Of a stretch of DNA of 64,000 nt, positions 26,588 through 35,452 are shown piece by piece (the first letter of the stretch is position 1; each line of letters opens with the position of its first letter). The stretch is taken from the NCBI GenBank assembly GCA_016786565.1, contig JAEUVY010000031.1:62001-126000 (forward strand), in the 5' to 3' direction. The stretch is from Flavipsychrobacter sp. GTDB taxonomy: Bacteria > Bacteroidota > Bacteroidia > Chitinophagales > Chitinophagaceae. The notes below the pieces were generated by a model, which had not been told where the DNA came from, ran no database searches, and saw only the letters and a list, made by a program, of their open reading frames with translations. A program made the position numbers and the translations under genes.

Positions 26588-29011
26588 TCACTCATTGGAG
26601 AATTTATTCTCAAGTAACTCTTCTTTAAATTTGGTCTTAAAGGAGTAGGCAAACGTAATAAGTACAGCCCGTGTATCTACCTTAAATTCACGCTTATAAG
26701 AAAAATCAGGGACGGATGCAGTTAAACCACTACGTTGAGTGTTAAGTACATCGGTTACGACCAAACCGACTGCCCCCTTGCCCTTAAATACCCTTTGCTG
26801 CAGCCCGGCATCAACATAGTAAACAGCTATCCTTGTCCCTTGAGGCGTAGCAATGGGTGAATTGTAATTTGCAAGAAGTTGCAGCTTACACCCTTTCCAC
26901 AGGGTAAAATTATTAACGACCTTCCCATACCAGCTCAGTACATTGTTAGATAAATCGGGTGTTACATTACTACCATTGATTACCTGCTGGTACAGCGAAA
27001 AACTAATATTCACATTCCAAAATTTTGCCGGAAATGCGGAAGCCATGCCTTCAAAGCCATAGGTAGTGGCATCACCAAAATTCATTGGCTGTACAAGGGC
27101 TACACCGCTTGGTTCTAATGTGATATACGACCGGATTATATTGGTAGCATAGCGATAGAACAATGTAGCGGACAGCGACATTTTGCTCATTTCTTTGTTA
27201 TACCCCATCTCTGCTGAATTAACCAACTCCGGCTTTAAATAAGGGTTCCCGCCATGTGGATTAAGTGAATCTGTGATGTCAACAAATGGATTTAACTGGC
27301 CGAGATTGGGGCGGTTTATTCTGCGGCTGAAGCTCAACCTGACAAAATCCCCTGAGTTAATATAGTAGGCAAGGTTGGCGGTAGGGAACAGGTTTAAATA
27401 GTCCCGTTTAACCGCAATATTGTTGTTTACAGCATTGGCTTGATTATATACCTGTTCCGCTCTTACCCCAATATCATACTTCCAGGTAGCGGAATCAGGC
27501 TTGCCAGCATACCCACGATATTGGACATAGGCTGCATGTATCTGTTCTCTGAAATGAAAAATATTGCTGGCAGATGGATTGGGGATATAGCTATTATTGA
27601 TAAAATACTGGCTTTGAAAGTCCGCATCTGTAAAGCGGGTTATCAGTTTATATCCCGTTTCTAATGTTCCCTTTTCACCCAAAGGATGTGCATAATCTAT
27701 CCGGCAGTTAGTTACGTTGGAGTTCTGGTAATCATAGGTGCGCTGCAAAAAAGGACTGCCTAAGTTGCTATCGTTTACACTGAGGGATTGTGTGGTAATG
27801 TCCGTGTTTTCCTTGTCAAAGTTAAATGATGAACTTAGGCTCATAGACAGTTTCCTCCGCTCATCCGTAAATTTATGGTCATAGTTTAATGCATATTCCA
27901 TAGCCTTTTCCCTCACATGCTCAGAAGAAAATCTGGAGTTCTTGCTTTGAAAAAATTCATTTTGGTTCTCAATTTGAGATACCAATGTTTCATAATTATC
28001 TTCCCTGTCATAGTTGCCAATTGCCTCAAAGCCGAGTGTGTTTTTATTATTAATAGCGTAGTCGGCATTAAACTTGATATTCTGCGTTTGCTCTTCCCTG
28101 TTGTCGTGCCTGTGTTCCAAAAGATAATATTCATCAGGTAGGCCGAAATTTGTACGGCTTGCTTCGGCTTTTCTTGCCCTACCTGCAAAACGGTTATCGT
28201 ATGACAGGCCAAGATTCCATTTACCTGATTGGTGGTTGATAATAAATGCGCTGTTAGCCCTGCCTTTTGCCCCATACCCTGCGCCTAACGCAATAGATCC
28301 GTTGGTTCCATCCCCGGTATTTTTCTTCAGTTTAATACTGATTATACCTCCGTCAGCATCAGCATCGTATTGTGCAGATGGGTTGTTGATGATCTCAATG
28401 CTTTCCACGCTGCTTGCGGGGATGCGGTTTGTTGCATTAAGCACGGAGTTTCTACCATTAACCAATATAAGCGGCGTTTTACCCCTGATAGTTATGTTTC
28501 CTTCATCGTCCACTACAACCGTAGGGGTGTTTTTTAGCAAGTCTGTTGCAGTACCCGATGCCTGTGTAAGATTGTCTTTAGCGTTTATAACAAATCCACT
28601 TGTCGTCTTTTTGATGATGTTTCGCTGCGAAGTAATTTCAATGCCTTGTAACGATTTGCTATCAGGTTGCATTTGTATTGGAGAAAGTGTTTGTTGATTA
28701 TTCTGCTTCTCAACCGTAACCTTTACCGATGTGTTTCGATAACCCAAAGATTGAATTTTCACAACATAGTAGCCATTGGCCACATCCACAAAATAGAATT
28801 TCCCTATGCTATCAGTAATAGTGGTCTTTAGTATCTTACTGGTATCCGATTGGCTGTAAAGAAGGACATTTGCAAATTCAATAGGGGTTTCTTTTTCAAA
28901 AACGCTTCCGCTGACCGTTCCCACATTTTGTCCGTAATTTTTTAAAGGGGCCAGACAAACAAAAAGGAGCAGCAAAAGCAGATAGACGATCCTTGTGAAA
29001 TTTACGGTCAT
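26588..29011 (-). CDS. Outer-membrane beta-barrel protein, TonB-receptor-like (OMP_b-brl_3 type)
   Basis: 807 residues. A signal peptide (to about LKNYGQ) is followed by a carboxypeptidase-regulatory-like domain (GTVSGSVFEKETPIEFANVL) and a plug-like domain (ATDLLKNTPTVVVDDEGNITI, LVNGRNSVL, and SVESIEIINNPSAQYDADADGG). A ~550-residue barrel comes next, with the RRINRPNLGQLNPF and GNPYLKPE motifs typical of this family. It belongs to the OMP_b-brl_3 group of TonB-dependent-receptor relatives; no TonB box is obvious. It is the last gene of the leftward operon, 16 nt after the SOD gene. In that setting it may move a metal, siderophore or small ligand. The substrate is not identifiable. Confidence 0.85.
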   Translation of the reverse strand: MTVNFTRIVYLLLLLLFVCLAPLKNYGQNVGTVSGSVFEKETPIEFANVLLYSQSDTSKILKTTITDSIGKFYFVDVANGYYVVKIQSLGYRNTSVKVTVEKQNNQQTLSPIQMQPDSKSLQGIEITSQRNIIKKTTSGFVINAKDNLTQASGTATDLLKNTPTVVVDDEGNITIRGKTPLILVNGRNSVLNATNRIPASSVESIEIINNPSAQYDADADGGIISIKLKKNTGDGTNGSIALGAGYGAKGRANSAFIINHQSGKWNLGLSYDNRFAGRARKAEASRTNFGLPDEYYLLEHRHDNREEQTQNIKFNADYAINNKNTLGFEAIGNYDREDNYETLVSQIENQNEFFQSKNSRFSSEHVREKAMEYALNYDHKFTDERRKLSMSLSSSFNFDKENTDITTQSLSVNDSNLGSPFLQRTYDYQNSNVTNCRIDYAHPLGEKGTLETGYKLITRFTDADFQSQYFINNSYIPNPSASNIFHFREQIHAAYVQYRGYAGKPDSATWKYDIGVRAEQVYNQANAVNNNIAVKRDYLNLFPTANLAYYINSGDFVRLSFSRRINRPNLGQLNPFVDITDSLNPHGGNPYLKPELVNSAEMGYNKEMSKMSLSATLFYRYATNIIRSYITLEPSGVALVQPMNFGDATTYGFEGMASAFPAKFWNVNISFSLYQQVINGSNVTPDLSNNVLSWYGKVVNNFTLWKGCKLQLLANYNSPIATPQGTRIAVYYVDAGLQQRVFKGKGAVGLVVTDVLNTQRSGLTASVPDFSYKREFKVDTRAVLITFAYSFKTKFKEELLENKFSNE

Positions 29012-29027
29012 TGAAATACAATTAGCG

Positions 29028-29756
29028 TTACCCTTTCAGTTTATTAGCCTGATCCAAGCGGTCGGCCACATTATCCCAATTAATGATATTGAAGACGGCA
29101 TCTACAAAATCGGCACGTTTATTTTTGTACTTCAGGTAGTACGCATGTTCCCAAACATCAATCACCAATAGCGGTATAACGCCCCATTGAGTTAGTTTTT
29201 CGTGGTTTTCACATTGCAACACTGTGAGACTGTCTGAGTAAGGCTGATAACCGAGAATCCCCCATCCATTGCCGTCCAAGTTTTTTGAGGTAGATGCGAT
29301 CAGCCCTTTGAACTTATCATAGGAACCAAAGTCTTTTTCAATTCGCTTCAATAACTGCCCTTTCGGATCGGTCTTTTTGTTCGATAGATTTGTCCAAAAA
29401 ATACTGTGTAGTATATGGCTGCTGAAGTGGTAGGCTAATTTTTTTGTCCAGAAATCAACCGTTTCAAAATTATTTTCATCCATAGCTTTCCTTATCATCT
29501 GCAAATCCTTATTCGCACCCTTCACTGCTCCGCCATGATGAAAGGTATAATGCAGATGCAGCGTTTCCGCATCCATAAATGGCTCAAGGGTATTTTCACT
29601 GTAGGGCAGTGGCAATTGGATAAACGATCCTTTATCATCAACCAAATTATCCATCTTGCTATGCTCAATACCCTGAGCAAATACTCCATTTACACCTGTA
29701 AGCAGCAAGGTACTTCCCGTTAAGGCTGCTCCTTTAATGAAATCTTTTCTGTCCAT
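29028..29756 (-). CDS. Exported Fe/Mn-type superoxide dismutase (ChrC-like context)
   Basis: 242 residues. An N-terminal ~28-residue export signal (MDRKDFIKGAALTGSTLLLTG) resembles a Tat-like start without the twin Arg. The SOD fold follows. Metal ligands are H69 (LHLHY), H117 (SSHILHSIF) and D200/H204 (DVWEHAYY). Two second-shell positions depart from E. coli SodA. The gateway Tyr34 is Ala77 here (HHGGAV), and the Gln146 site is His185 (CENHEK). The His variant occurs in some SOD subfamilies. The protein should convert superoxide to peroxide in the periplasm or on the surface. It sits between the RND adaptor and the barrel gene of an operon headed by a ChrB-domain regulator. In Ochrobactrum the chromate gene chrC is also a SOD. 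Confidence 0.85.
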   Translation of the reverse strand: MDRKDFIKGAALTGSTLLLTGVNGVFAQGIEHSKMDNLVDDKGSFIQLPLPYSENTLEPFMDAETLHLHYTFHHGGAVKGANKDLQMIRKAMDENNFETVDFWTKKLAYHFSSHILHSIFWTNLSNKKTDPKGQLLKRIEKDFGSYDKFKGLIASTSKNLDGNGWGILGYQPYSDSLTVLQCENHEKLTQWGVIPLLVIDVWEHAYYLKYKNKRADFVDAVFNIINWDNVADRLDQANKLKG

Positions 29757-29796
29757 GATGCTCCATTTATTTGTAGTTAATAGTTCGATTTAGATA

Positions 29797-30876
29797 TTAT
29801 TCAAATTTCGGAACAATTTGAATGTCCGGCTTCAATTCTTCATTCGCTTTAAGAACCAATGTATCATTTTCATTTAGCTTACCAAAAATCTCAATCTTGT
29901 CAGCAAGGTTAAGTCCTTGTGATACGTCAATCCATTGTGTTGTTCCATTGCTAACCTTTATTACAAATTTGCGTTCAAGAGTAGTTACAACTACGGAAGA
30001 TGGTACTGTAAAAGAGTTTTGCGGTCGTGTAACATTCAGCTTTACATCGGCGAATGCCCCGGCTTTAAGTGCTTTATCTTTATTGTTCACCTCAAATTCC
30101 CACACTTCCGTTCGTGTATTGGTATTAATACTGCCAGCTTTCCTGATAAGCTGCGCCTCATAAAGCTGGTTAGGATTTGATTTGACGCTGAATTTAATCT
30201 TGTCGGTTTTTAGTTGCGTACCTGTCAATGCCTCAGGGACCGCAACCCTCAATCTTAACTTTGTTTGATCCTCTATAACAACAATGGGCTTGTCATTCTG
30301 CCCCCCTACAAAAGCCCCATTGTTGACATTGCGCTCTGTAATAACCCCGCTGTAGGGGGCTTTTATCACTAAATAGTCGCCTGTTTCTTTTAAGGACGCT
30401 TCAGACGATACCGCCGCATTATAATCCGCCAAATCAGCTTCCATCTGGCTTTTAGCCTTTTGTAGTTCGTTTGCAGAAATAACGCCTTCTGTTTTTGAGG
30501 CTGATAAGATACGGTCATAAGTGTCCTTGCTTGCTATGTATTTTGCGTGGGCGGCTTGCCCTTTCCCTTTCGCTTCCCTAACGCGGGATTGTATCTCAGG
30601 CGCATCTATTACAGCAATGATTTGTCCCTGCTTTACTACAGAGCCAATATCAACGTTTAACTGCCGAATATAGCCCGCTACCTTAGCGTGAATTTCCACA
30701 CGCTCAAACGGCAATAATTCACCCGGCAAAGTCGTCTGCTTTTCCACAGGACTGCTTTTCAGGACAATAGCTTTAACCGTGTCAACTTGCTTTTCTGTTT
30801 TAGTTGCTACAGGCTTTTGCTCATTGTTGCACCCGGTAAAGAGTAAAACTGAAAGCAATAAAAGTATTATTCTCAT
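29797..30876 (-). CDS. RND efflux periplasmic adaptor (HlyD/AcrA family lipoprotein)
   Basis: 359 residues. A lipoprotein signal with lipobox LFTGC (Cys16) is followed by the barrel-sandwich lipoyl half-motifs (EIHAKVAGYIRQLNVDIGSVV and, later, APYSGVITERNVNNGAFV). These flank an alpha-helical hairpin (about residues 95-150) and are followed by beta-barrel and membrane-proximal domains. It bridges the inner-membrane pump and the TolC-type channel. It lies 12 nt after the RND pump gene and 40 nt before the SOD gene, in one operon with both. Substrate is not predictable from the adaptor; the operon context suggests metal, oxyanion or redox-toxicant efflux. Confidence 0.92.
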   Translation of the reverse strand: MRIILLLLSVLLFTGCNNEQKPVATKTEKQVDTVKAIVLKSSPVEKQTTLPGELLPFERVEIHAKVAGYIRQLNVDIGSVVKQGQIIAVIDAPEIQSRVREAKGKGQAAHAKYIASKDTYDRILSASKTEGVISANELQKAKSQMEADLADYNAAVSSEASLKETGDYLVIKAPYSGVITERNVNNGAFVGGQNDKPIVVIEDQTKLRLRVAVPEALTGTQLKTDKIKFSVKSNPNQLYEAQLIRKAGSINTNTRTEVWEFEVNNKDKALKAGAFADVKLNVTRPQNSFTVPSSVVVTTLERKFVIKVSNGTTQWIDVSQGLNLADKIEIFGKLNENDTLVLKANEELKPDIQIVPKFE

Positions 30877-30888
30877 GCTATATACAAT

Positions 30889-33800
30889 TTATTTGTGGTC
30901 ATAGTATTTGCTTGCATTATCGTCCGGGTCAAGTGATACACTGCTATATTTCCGTTTACCAATAAACCTGCTATAAACTACGGGTAAAAAGAGAAGTGTA
31001 GTTATCGTTGAAAAAAACAATCCCCCTATCACCGCAATTGCCAAGGGTGCTGTTTGCCGCCCTCCTTCGCCAATACCTATTGCCATAGGTATCATTCCTG
31101 CGATCATTGCTATGCTGGTCATTAAAATGGGTCGCAGCCTGTTTTGGGCTGCCTGCAACCCTATATTTAAGCCTGAGTTGTCTTGCTTCCGCAGCGTCTC
31201 AGCGTTAGTAACTAACAATATGGCGTTGGCAATAGCCACTCCTATAGCCATAATACAGCCCATAAATGACTGAATATTTATTGTTTTTCCGGTCATCAAT
31301 AAAAACAGGAATGAGCCACAAATAACGGCTGGAATGACGGCAATGATAGAAAATGAGATTTTAAACGACTGGAAGTTTGCAGCAAGTAGCAGAAAGATAA
31401 CTATAACAGCAAGCAATAAGCCAGTGGACAGTTCATTTAGTGTTTGCTCCAGTAGTGTTGTTTGCCCACGCTGGTAAATCTTTATTTCTTTTGGTATTTC
31501 ACCGATATTTTGGATAGCCTTATTAACGTCTTTTACGGCTGCTCCCAAGTCTTTTTCATACAAATTGGCAGTTACGGGAATGTACCGCTGCTGATTGATG
31601 CGGTCATATTCCCCTACTGTGTTTGTCCGTTTCCAGTCGGCTATATCTCGCAGATATATGTTCTTACCATTCCCTGATACCGGAATCTGTTCAATCTGTT
31701 CGGGGCTGTTCATCCTGAATTGCGGATATTCTACCTGTACCTGATAAGAAGTACCGGAAGACTTGTCCAGCCAATATACAGGCGTAGTTAAACGGCTTGA
31801 TGAAGTGGATGCAACAACCGATTTAGTAGCCTGCTCTACCGTCAAACCCATTTGCCCGGTACGCACACGGTCATAGCCGATTTGTATTGACGGATAGTCC
31901 AGAGCAAGCCCAAATTGTACATCCCGCAGGTAAGGGATTTTCAGCAACTCTGCTTTTACCTTTTCAGCATATTCCCTGCTTTGATTCAGATTTTTCCCCT
32001 GTACTACCACTTCAACCGGGGTATTTGCGCCCATGCTCATCACCTGGTCAACGAGGTCGGCGGGTTCAAAGGATATTTGACTTGCTGGCATCTGTTTTTT
32101 CACTGCTTCCCGAAGCTGCTCTTTCAGGCGTTCAATAGATATTCCAGAGCCTTTTGACAGGTTTATTTTCAGCAATGCCTCATGAGGCCCTCCTGACCAT
32201 AAGTAAATAGAGTTAATGGCGTAGGTTGGTGGCTGCTGTCCCACAAATGCGGACGTAATAGCTACCTTACCATTTCCTGCAAGGCTGTCAACAATAGCCA
32301 ATATTTTCTTTGTCGCATCTTCTGTGCGTTCAATACGTGTTCCGGGAGGCATACGAAGCCTGAACTGTATCTGCCCCGCATCCACTTTGGGAAATATCTC
32401 CGTACCTAATCGTGTGTAAAAAAGGGCTGCTAAAACAAGAATACAGGCGAAATAAACAAACGTAATCGCTTTCCTATCGTATATCCTGCCTGACAGGACA
32501 GAGAACCTCTGTTTTACATTTTCAAACCAGTGTGTTTTATGCTCTTTGTTCTCTTTAAACAACCAATTGCACAATACGGGTACAAATGTCTGCGACAAAA
32601 GAAACGATGAGATCATAGCAAACCCCACCGCTAAAGATAAAGGCAGGAACATAGCGCGAGGCACGCCAGTCATAAACAATGAAGGCACAAATACGGCAAG
32701 AATACTGATTAATATGAGCAGCTTTGGGAATGCGATCTCCTTACTGGCATCCGATATTGCCCTTGCTTTGGATTTGCCCTGTTCCAAATGATGGTGGATA
32801 TTCTCTACCGTTACGGTCGCCTCGTCAACCAATATGCCGACCGCCAGAGCCAAGCCCCCCAACGTCATGATATTTATGGTCTGTCCAAACAGGTATAGAA
32901 AAACCATTGCGCTCAATAAAGCGACAGGAATTGTAAGCACTACAATTATTGCAGCCCTCCGGTCGGCTAAGAATAGCAGCACTATCAATCCTGTAAGCAA
33001 TGCCCCTAACCCTCCTTCAAATAGCAGGCTTCGCAATGAGTTAATTACATAACCCGATTGGTCAAACTCATAAGAAACTTTTATGTCATCAGGAATAGCT
33101 GCCTGCATATCCGGCAACGCCTTTTTAATACTCTGCACCACATTCCAGGTGGAAGCATCGGCACGCTTTGTAACCGGGATATAAATAGAACGCTTACCAT
33201 TTATCAGGGCATAGCCCACCATCACATCTGCTCCGTTCTGCACACTGGCAACATCCCTTACATAGATAGATGTTCCGCTGCCCAATTTAAGCGGGACATT
33301 TTCCAGTTCTTTAAAATTATCTACAACACTATTAGAGGGAGTGATTAGTTCTTTATCCCCAACGCCAATATTGCCGGATGGTGAAATGACGTTATTCTTT
33401 GCGATAGCAACAACCAGTTCATCGGGAGTAAGACCATAGCTTCTCATTCTTTCAGGATCGGCTTTAATGAGAATGGTTCGCTGGTTACCGCCAAATGGCG
33501 GTGGCGCAGACACACCGGGCAAGGCGGCAAACATAGGACGCACTTTAAACAGGGCAAGGTCTTGTATCTCGCTCAGTGATTTGCTCTCGCTTGTGAACAC
33601 CAATTGCCCAACGGGTACGGAGCCAGCATCATACCGCATAACGAATGGTGGAAGCGTACCCGCAGGCATAAACGACCGGGCACGGTTCACATAGGATATG
33701 GTTTCAGCCATAGCATTTGCCATATCCGTTCCTTCGTGAAATTCGAGTTTTATTACGGTAACACCTTGTACGGACTTACTCTCTACATTTTTTATGCCAG

Positions 33801-34026
33801 TGATGTACAGAAAGTGGTATTCGTAATAGGAGGCTAAATATCCTTCCATTTGTTGCGGGGACAGCCCACCGTATGTTTGGGCAACGTATATGGTAGGTGT
33901 ACCCAGCTTAGGAAAAATATCTATGGATGATTTGCGGACAGCAAGAATGGAAAAGAATACCATGCCCAATAAAATCACCATTACCGTTACCGGCTTCCGA
34001 AGTGCAGATGTGATTAATTGTAGCAT
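30889..34026 (-). CDS. RND family efflux pump, inner-membrane permease
   Basis: 1045 residues from the ATG at 34026 (MLQLITSALRKPVTVMVILL). Its ATG shares one base with the stop of the upstream TolC-type gene (TAATG), which fixes the start and implies coupled translation. Twelve transmembrane helices and two large periplasmic loops are evident. The TM4 proton-relay segment reads GGLALAVGILVDEATVTVENI, with a single Asp followed by Glu. This differs from the Asp-Asp pair of AcrB and from the DFGxxVDGAV signature of metal pumps such as the CzcA at 41263. The substrate class is therefore open. It forms a tripartite pump with the adaptor at 29797 and the channel at 34026-35387. Confidence 0.93.
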   Translation of the reverse strand: MLQLITSALRKPVTVMVILLGMVFFSILAVRKSSIDIFPKLGTPTIYVAQTYGGLSPQQMEGYLASYYEYHFLYITGIKNVESKSVQGVTVIKLEFHEGTDMANAMAETISYVNRARSFMPAGTLPPFVMRYDAGSVPVGQLVFTSESKSLSEIQDLALFKVRPMFAALPGVSAPPPFGGNQRTILIKADPERMRSYGLTPDELVVAIAKNNVISPSGNIGVGDKELITPSNSVVDNFKELENVPLKLGSGTSIYVRDVASVQNGADVMVGYALINGKRSIYIPVTKRADASTWNVVQSIKKALPDMQAAIPDDIKVSYEFDQSGYVINSLRSLLFEGGLGALLTGLIVLLFLADRRAAIIVVLTIPVALLSAMVFLYLFGQTINIMTLGGLALAVGILVDEATVTVENIHHHLEQGKSKARAISDASKEIAFPKLLILISILAVFVPSLFMTGVPRAMFLPLSLAVGFAMISSFLLSQTFVPVLCNWLFKENKEHKTHWFENVKQRFSVLSGRIYDRKAITFVYFACILVLAALFYTRLGTEIFPKVDAGQIQFRLRMPPGTRIERTEDATKKILAIVDSLAGNGKVAITSAFVGQQPPTYAINSIYLWSGGPHEALLKINLSKGSGISIERLKEQLREAVKKQMPASQISFEPADLVDQVMSMGANTPVEVVVQGKNLNQSREYAEKVKAELLKIPYLRDVQFGLALDYPSIQIGYDRVRTGQMGLTVEQATKSVVASTSSSRLTTPVYWLDKSSGTSYQVQVEYPQFRMNSPEQIEQIPVSGNGKNIYLRDIADWKRTNTVGEYDRINQQRYIPVTANLYEKDLGAAVKDVNKAIQNIGEIPKEIKIYQRGQTTLLEQTLNELSTGLLLAVIVIFLLLAANFQSFKISFSIIAVIPAVICGSFLFLLMTGKTINIQSFMGCIMAIGVAIANAILLVTNAETLRKQDNSGLNIGLQAAQNRLRPILMTSIAMIAGMIPMAIGIGEGGRQTAPLAIAVIGGLFFSTITTLLFLPVVYSRFIGKRKYSSVSLDPDDNASKYYDHK

Positions 34027-35387
34027 TATTGTGTTAGTTCGTTTAAGAAAATGTTTAAATCGCCTGTTACTGCCGTCTTGTACAGCAATGCTTTCCACAC
34101 ATCCATGTATGATTTCTTCAGATCAATTTCAGCTTTTATCAGGTTATACTGCGCTTGCATGAGATCAGCAAAGTTCATAAGACCTGTATTATACCTTACC
34201 TCCAGTGCTTTGAACGCATACCGGGCAGCCATTAGCTGCGTTGGTGTTTCTTTTGCTATGCTTAATGCACTTTGCAGTGTTGCATCTGCTGTTTCCTGCT
34301 GTTTTGATAGTTGCAGCTTTACCTGCTGCGCCCTTTCAATGTCCGATTTAACGATCAGGTTTTGCTGCGCCTGTTGAATTCGTGTTTCGCTGAATTTAAG
34401 GAGAGGGAAAGCTACCTGCAAGCCTACACCATAGTTGTACCTGCTGAAACTCAATCCATCTGTTGAATTGATAGAACCGTCCTGATGTATCCCGGAGCCT
34501 CTGGCAAAGGTTGTTCCCCATAGGGTAAGTTTGGGATACCATGTTTTTTTCAGAACATCTTCCTTTGCATAGCCATAGTCAATTCGCGCCTGCGAGAGTG
34601 ATATTAATGAGTGTACTACGGGTGTAGTTTTATACTTTTCTGATGGCAGCCTTGCAATGAAAAAAGTATCAGTGGCGATAAATGCGGTATCACTAACTAA
34701 TAGTTCCGACAGGGTAATTTTTTGAGATAAAAGGTTTTTCCGGGCATTTAATAAGTCAATGGTTGCTTTAGCGTATTCCGAAAGGAATAGAGCTGTATCT
34801 ACTCCCGGCCTCAGCCCTGAAATGGTAAGAACACGGGATTGTCTAAGGTTAGAACCAACCCTGCTCATATTTTCATGATACACTGATAAGACAGCATCCG
34901 CAAATACTAAATCAAGGTATGCGTTTATAACAGCTATTTTCTGCTTAAAAACTTCATTCTGATATTCTGCCACCTTAATATTTGCCCCTGTTCTTGATGA
35001 GCTTACCTGTGCATTTCGCTGTCCGAATGTATAAGGCTGCCATGCTAACGATAAACTTCCAGCAGACCCGTAAACTGGCTGATATGAATTTGTTGCAGAT
35101 GCGGGACCAGTAATAGGGAATACAGAACCGGGGTAGGTCATTCCGGTGATATTGTTGTAAGTGGCAAGATCAGCCTGATAAATGGCATCAACATTTGGTA
35201 AAAGGGTATTCTTGCTTATTGCAATGTCTTTTTTTGCCGCATCAGCTTCTAACGATTTTGATTTAAGTGCCGGATAGTTGCTTTCTGATTGCTGTAATGC
35301 ATTCAGCAAGGACACAGAGACGTTACTTTGGCTATATAAGCTAACAGGAAGGAGAATGAGTAAAGACAATAAAGCGGCAACTCTCAT
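34026..35387 (-). CDS. TolC-family outer-membrane efflux channel
   Basis: 453 residues with a signal peptide (MRVAALLSLLILLPVSLYSQ) and two outer-membrane-efflux-protein repeats of long coiled-coil helices (SVSLLNALQQSESNYPALKS, and later ARYAFKALEVRYNTGLMNFADLMQAQ). Short strands (SLSLAWQPYTFGQ and YNYGVGLQVAFPLL) should contribute to the membrane barrel. It is the exit duct of the RND system encoded just downstream, overlapping the pump gene by one base. It lies 65 nt after the ChrB-AraC gene, which probably heads the operon. Confidence 0.92.
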   Translation of the reverse strand: MRVAALLSLLILLPVSLYSQSNVSVSLLNALQQSESNYPALKSKSLEADAAKKDIAISKNTLLPNVDAIYQADLATYNNITGMTYPGSVFPITGPASATNSYQPVYGSAGSLSLAWQPYTFGQRNAQVSSSRTGANIKVAEYQNEVFKQKIAVINAYLDLVFADAVLSVYHENMSRVGSNLRQSRVLTISGLRPGVDTALFLSEYAKATIDLLNARKNLLSQKITLSELLVSDTAFIATDTFFIARLPSEKYKTTPVVHSLISLSQARIDYGYAKEDVLKKTWYPKLTLWGTTFARGSGIHQDGSINSTDGLSFSRYNYGVGLQVAFPLLKFSETRIQQAQQNLIVKSDIERAQQVKLQLSKQQETADATLQSALSIAKETPTQLMAARYAFKALEVRYNTGLMNFADLMQAQYNLIKAEIDLKKSYMDVWKALLYKTAVTGDLNIFLNELTQ

Positions 35388-35452
35388 AAGCGAAAAGTAG
35401 TCAATTTGCCTCGCAAAGTTGATGCACTATCCATTCTTAGAATAGAACCGAA

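Noticed and set aside
30889-34026. Heavy-metal (CzcA-type) label for the first RND pump
   Set aside because: TM4 reads GILVDEATV and lacks the DFGxxVDGAV metal-pump signature seen in the second pump at 41263.
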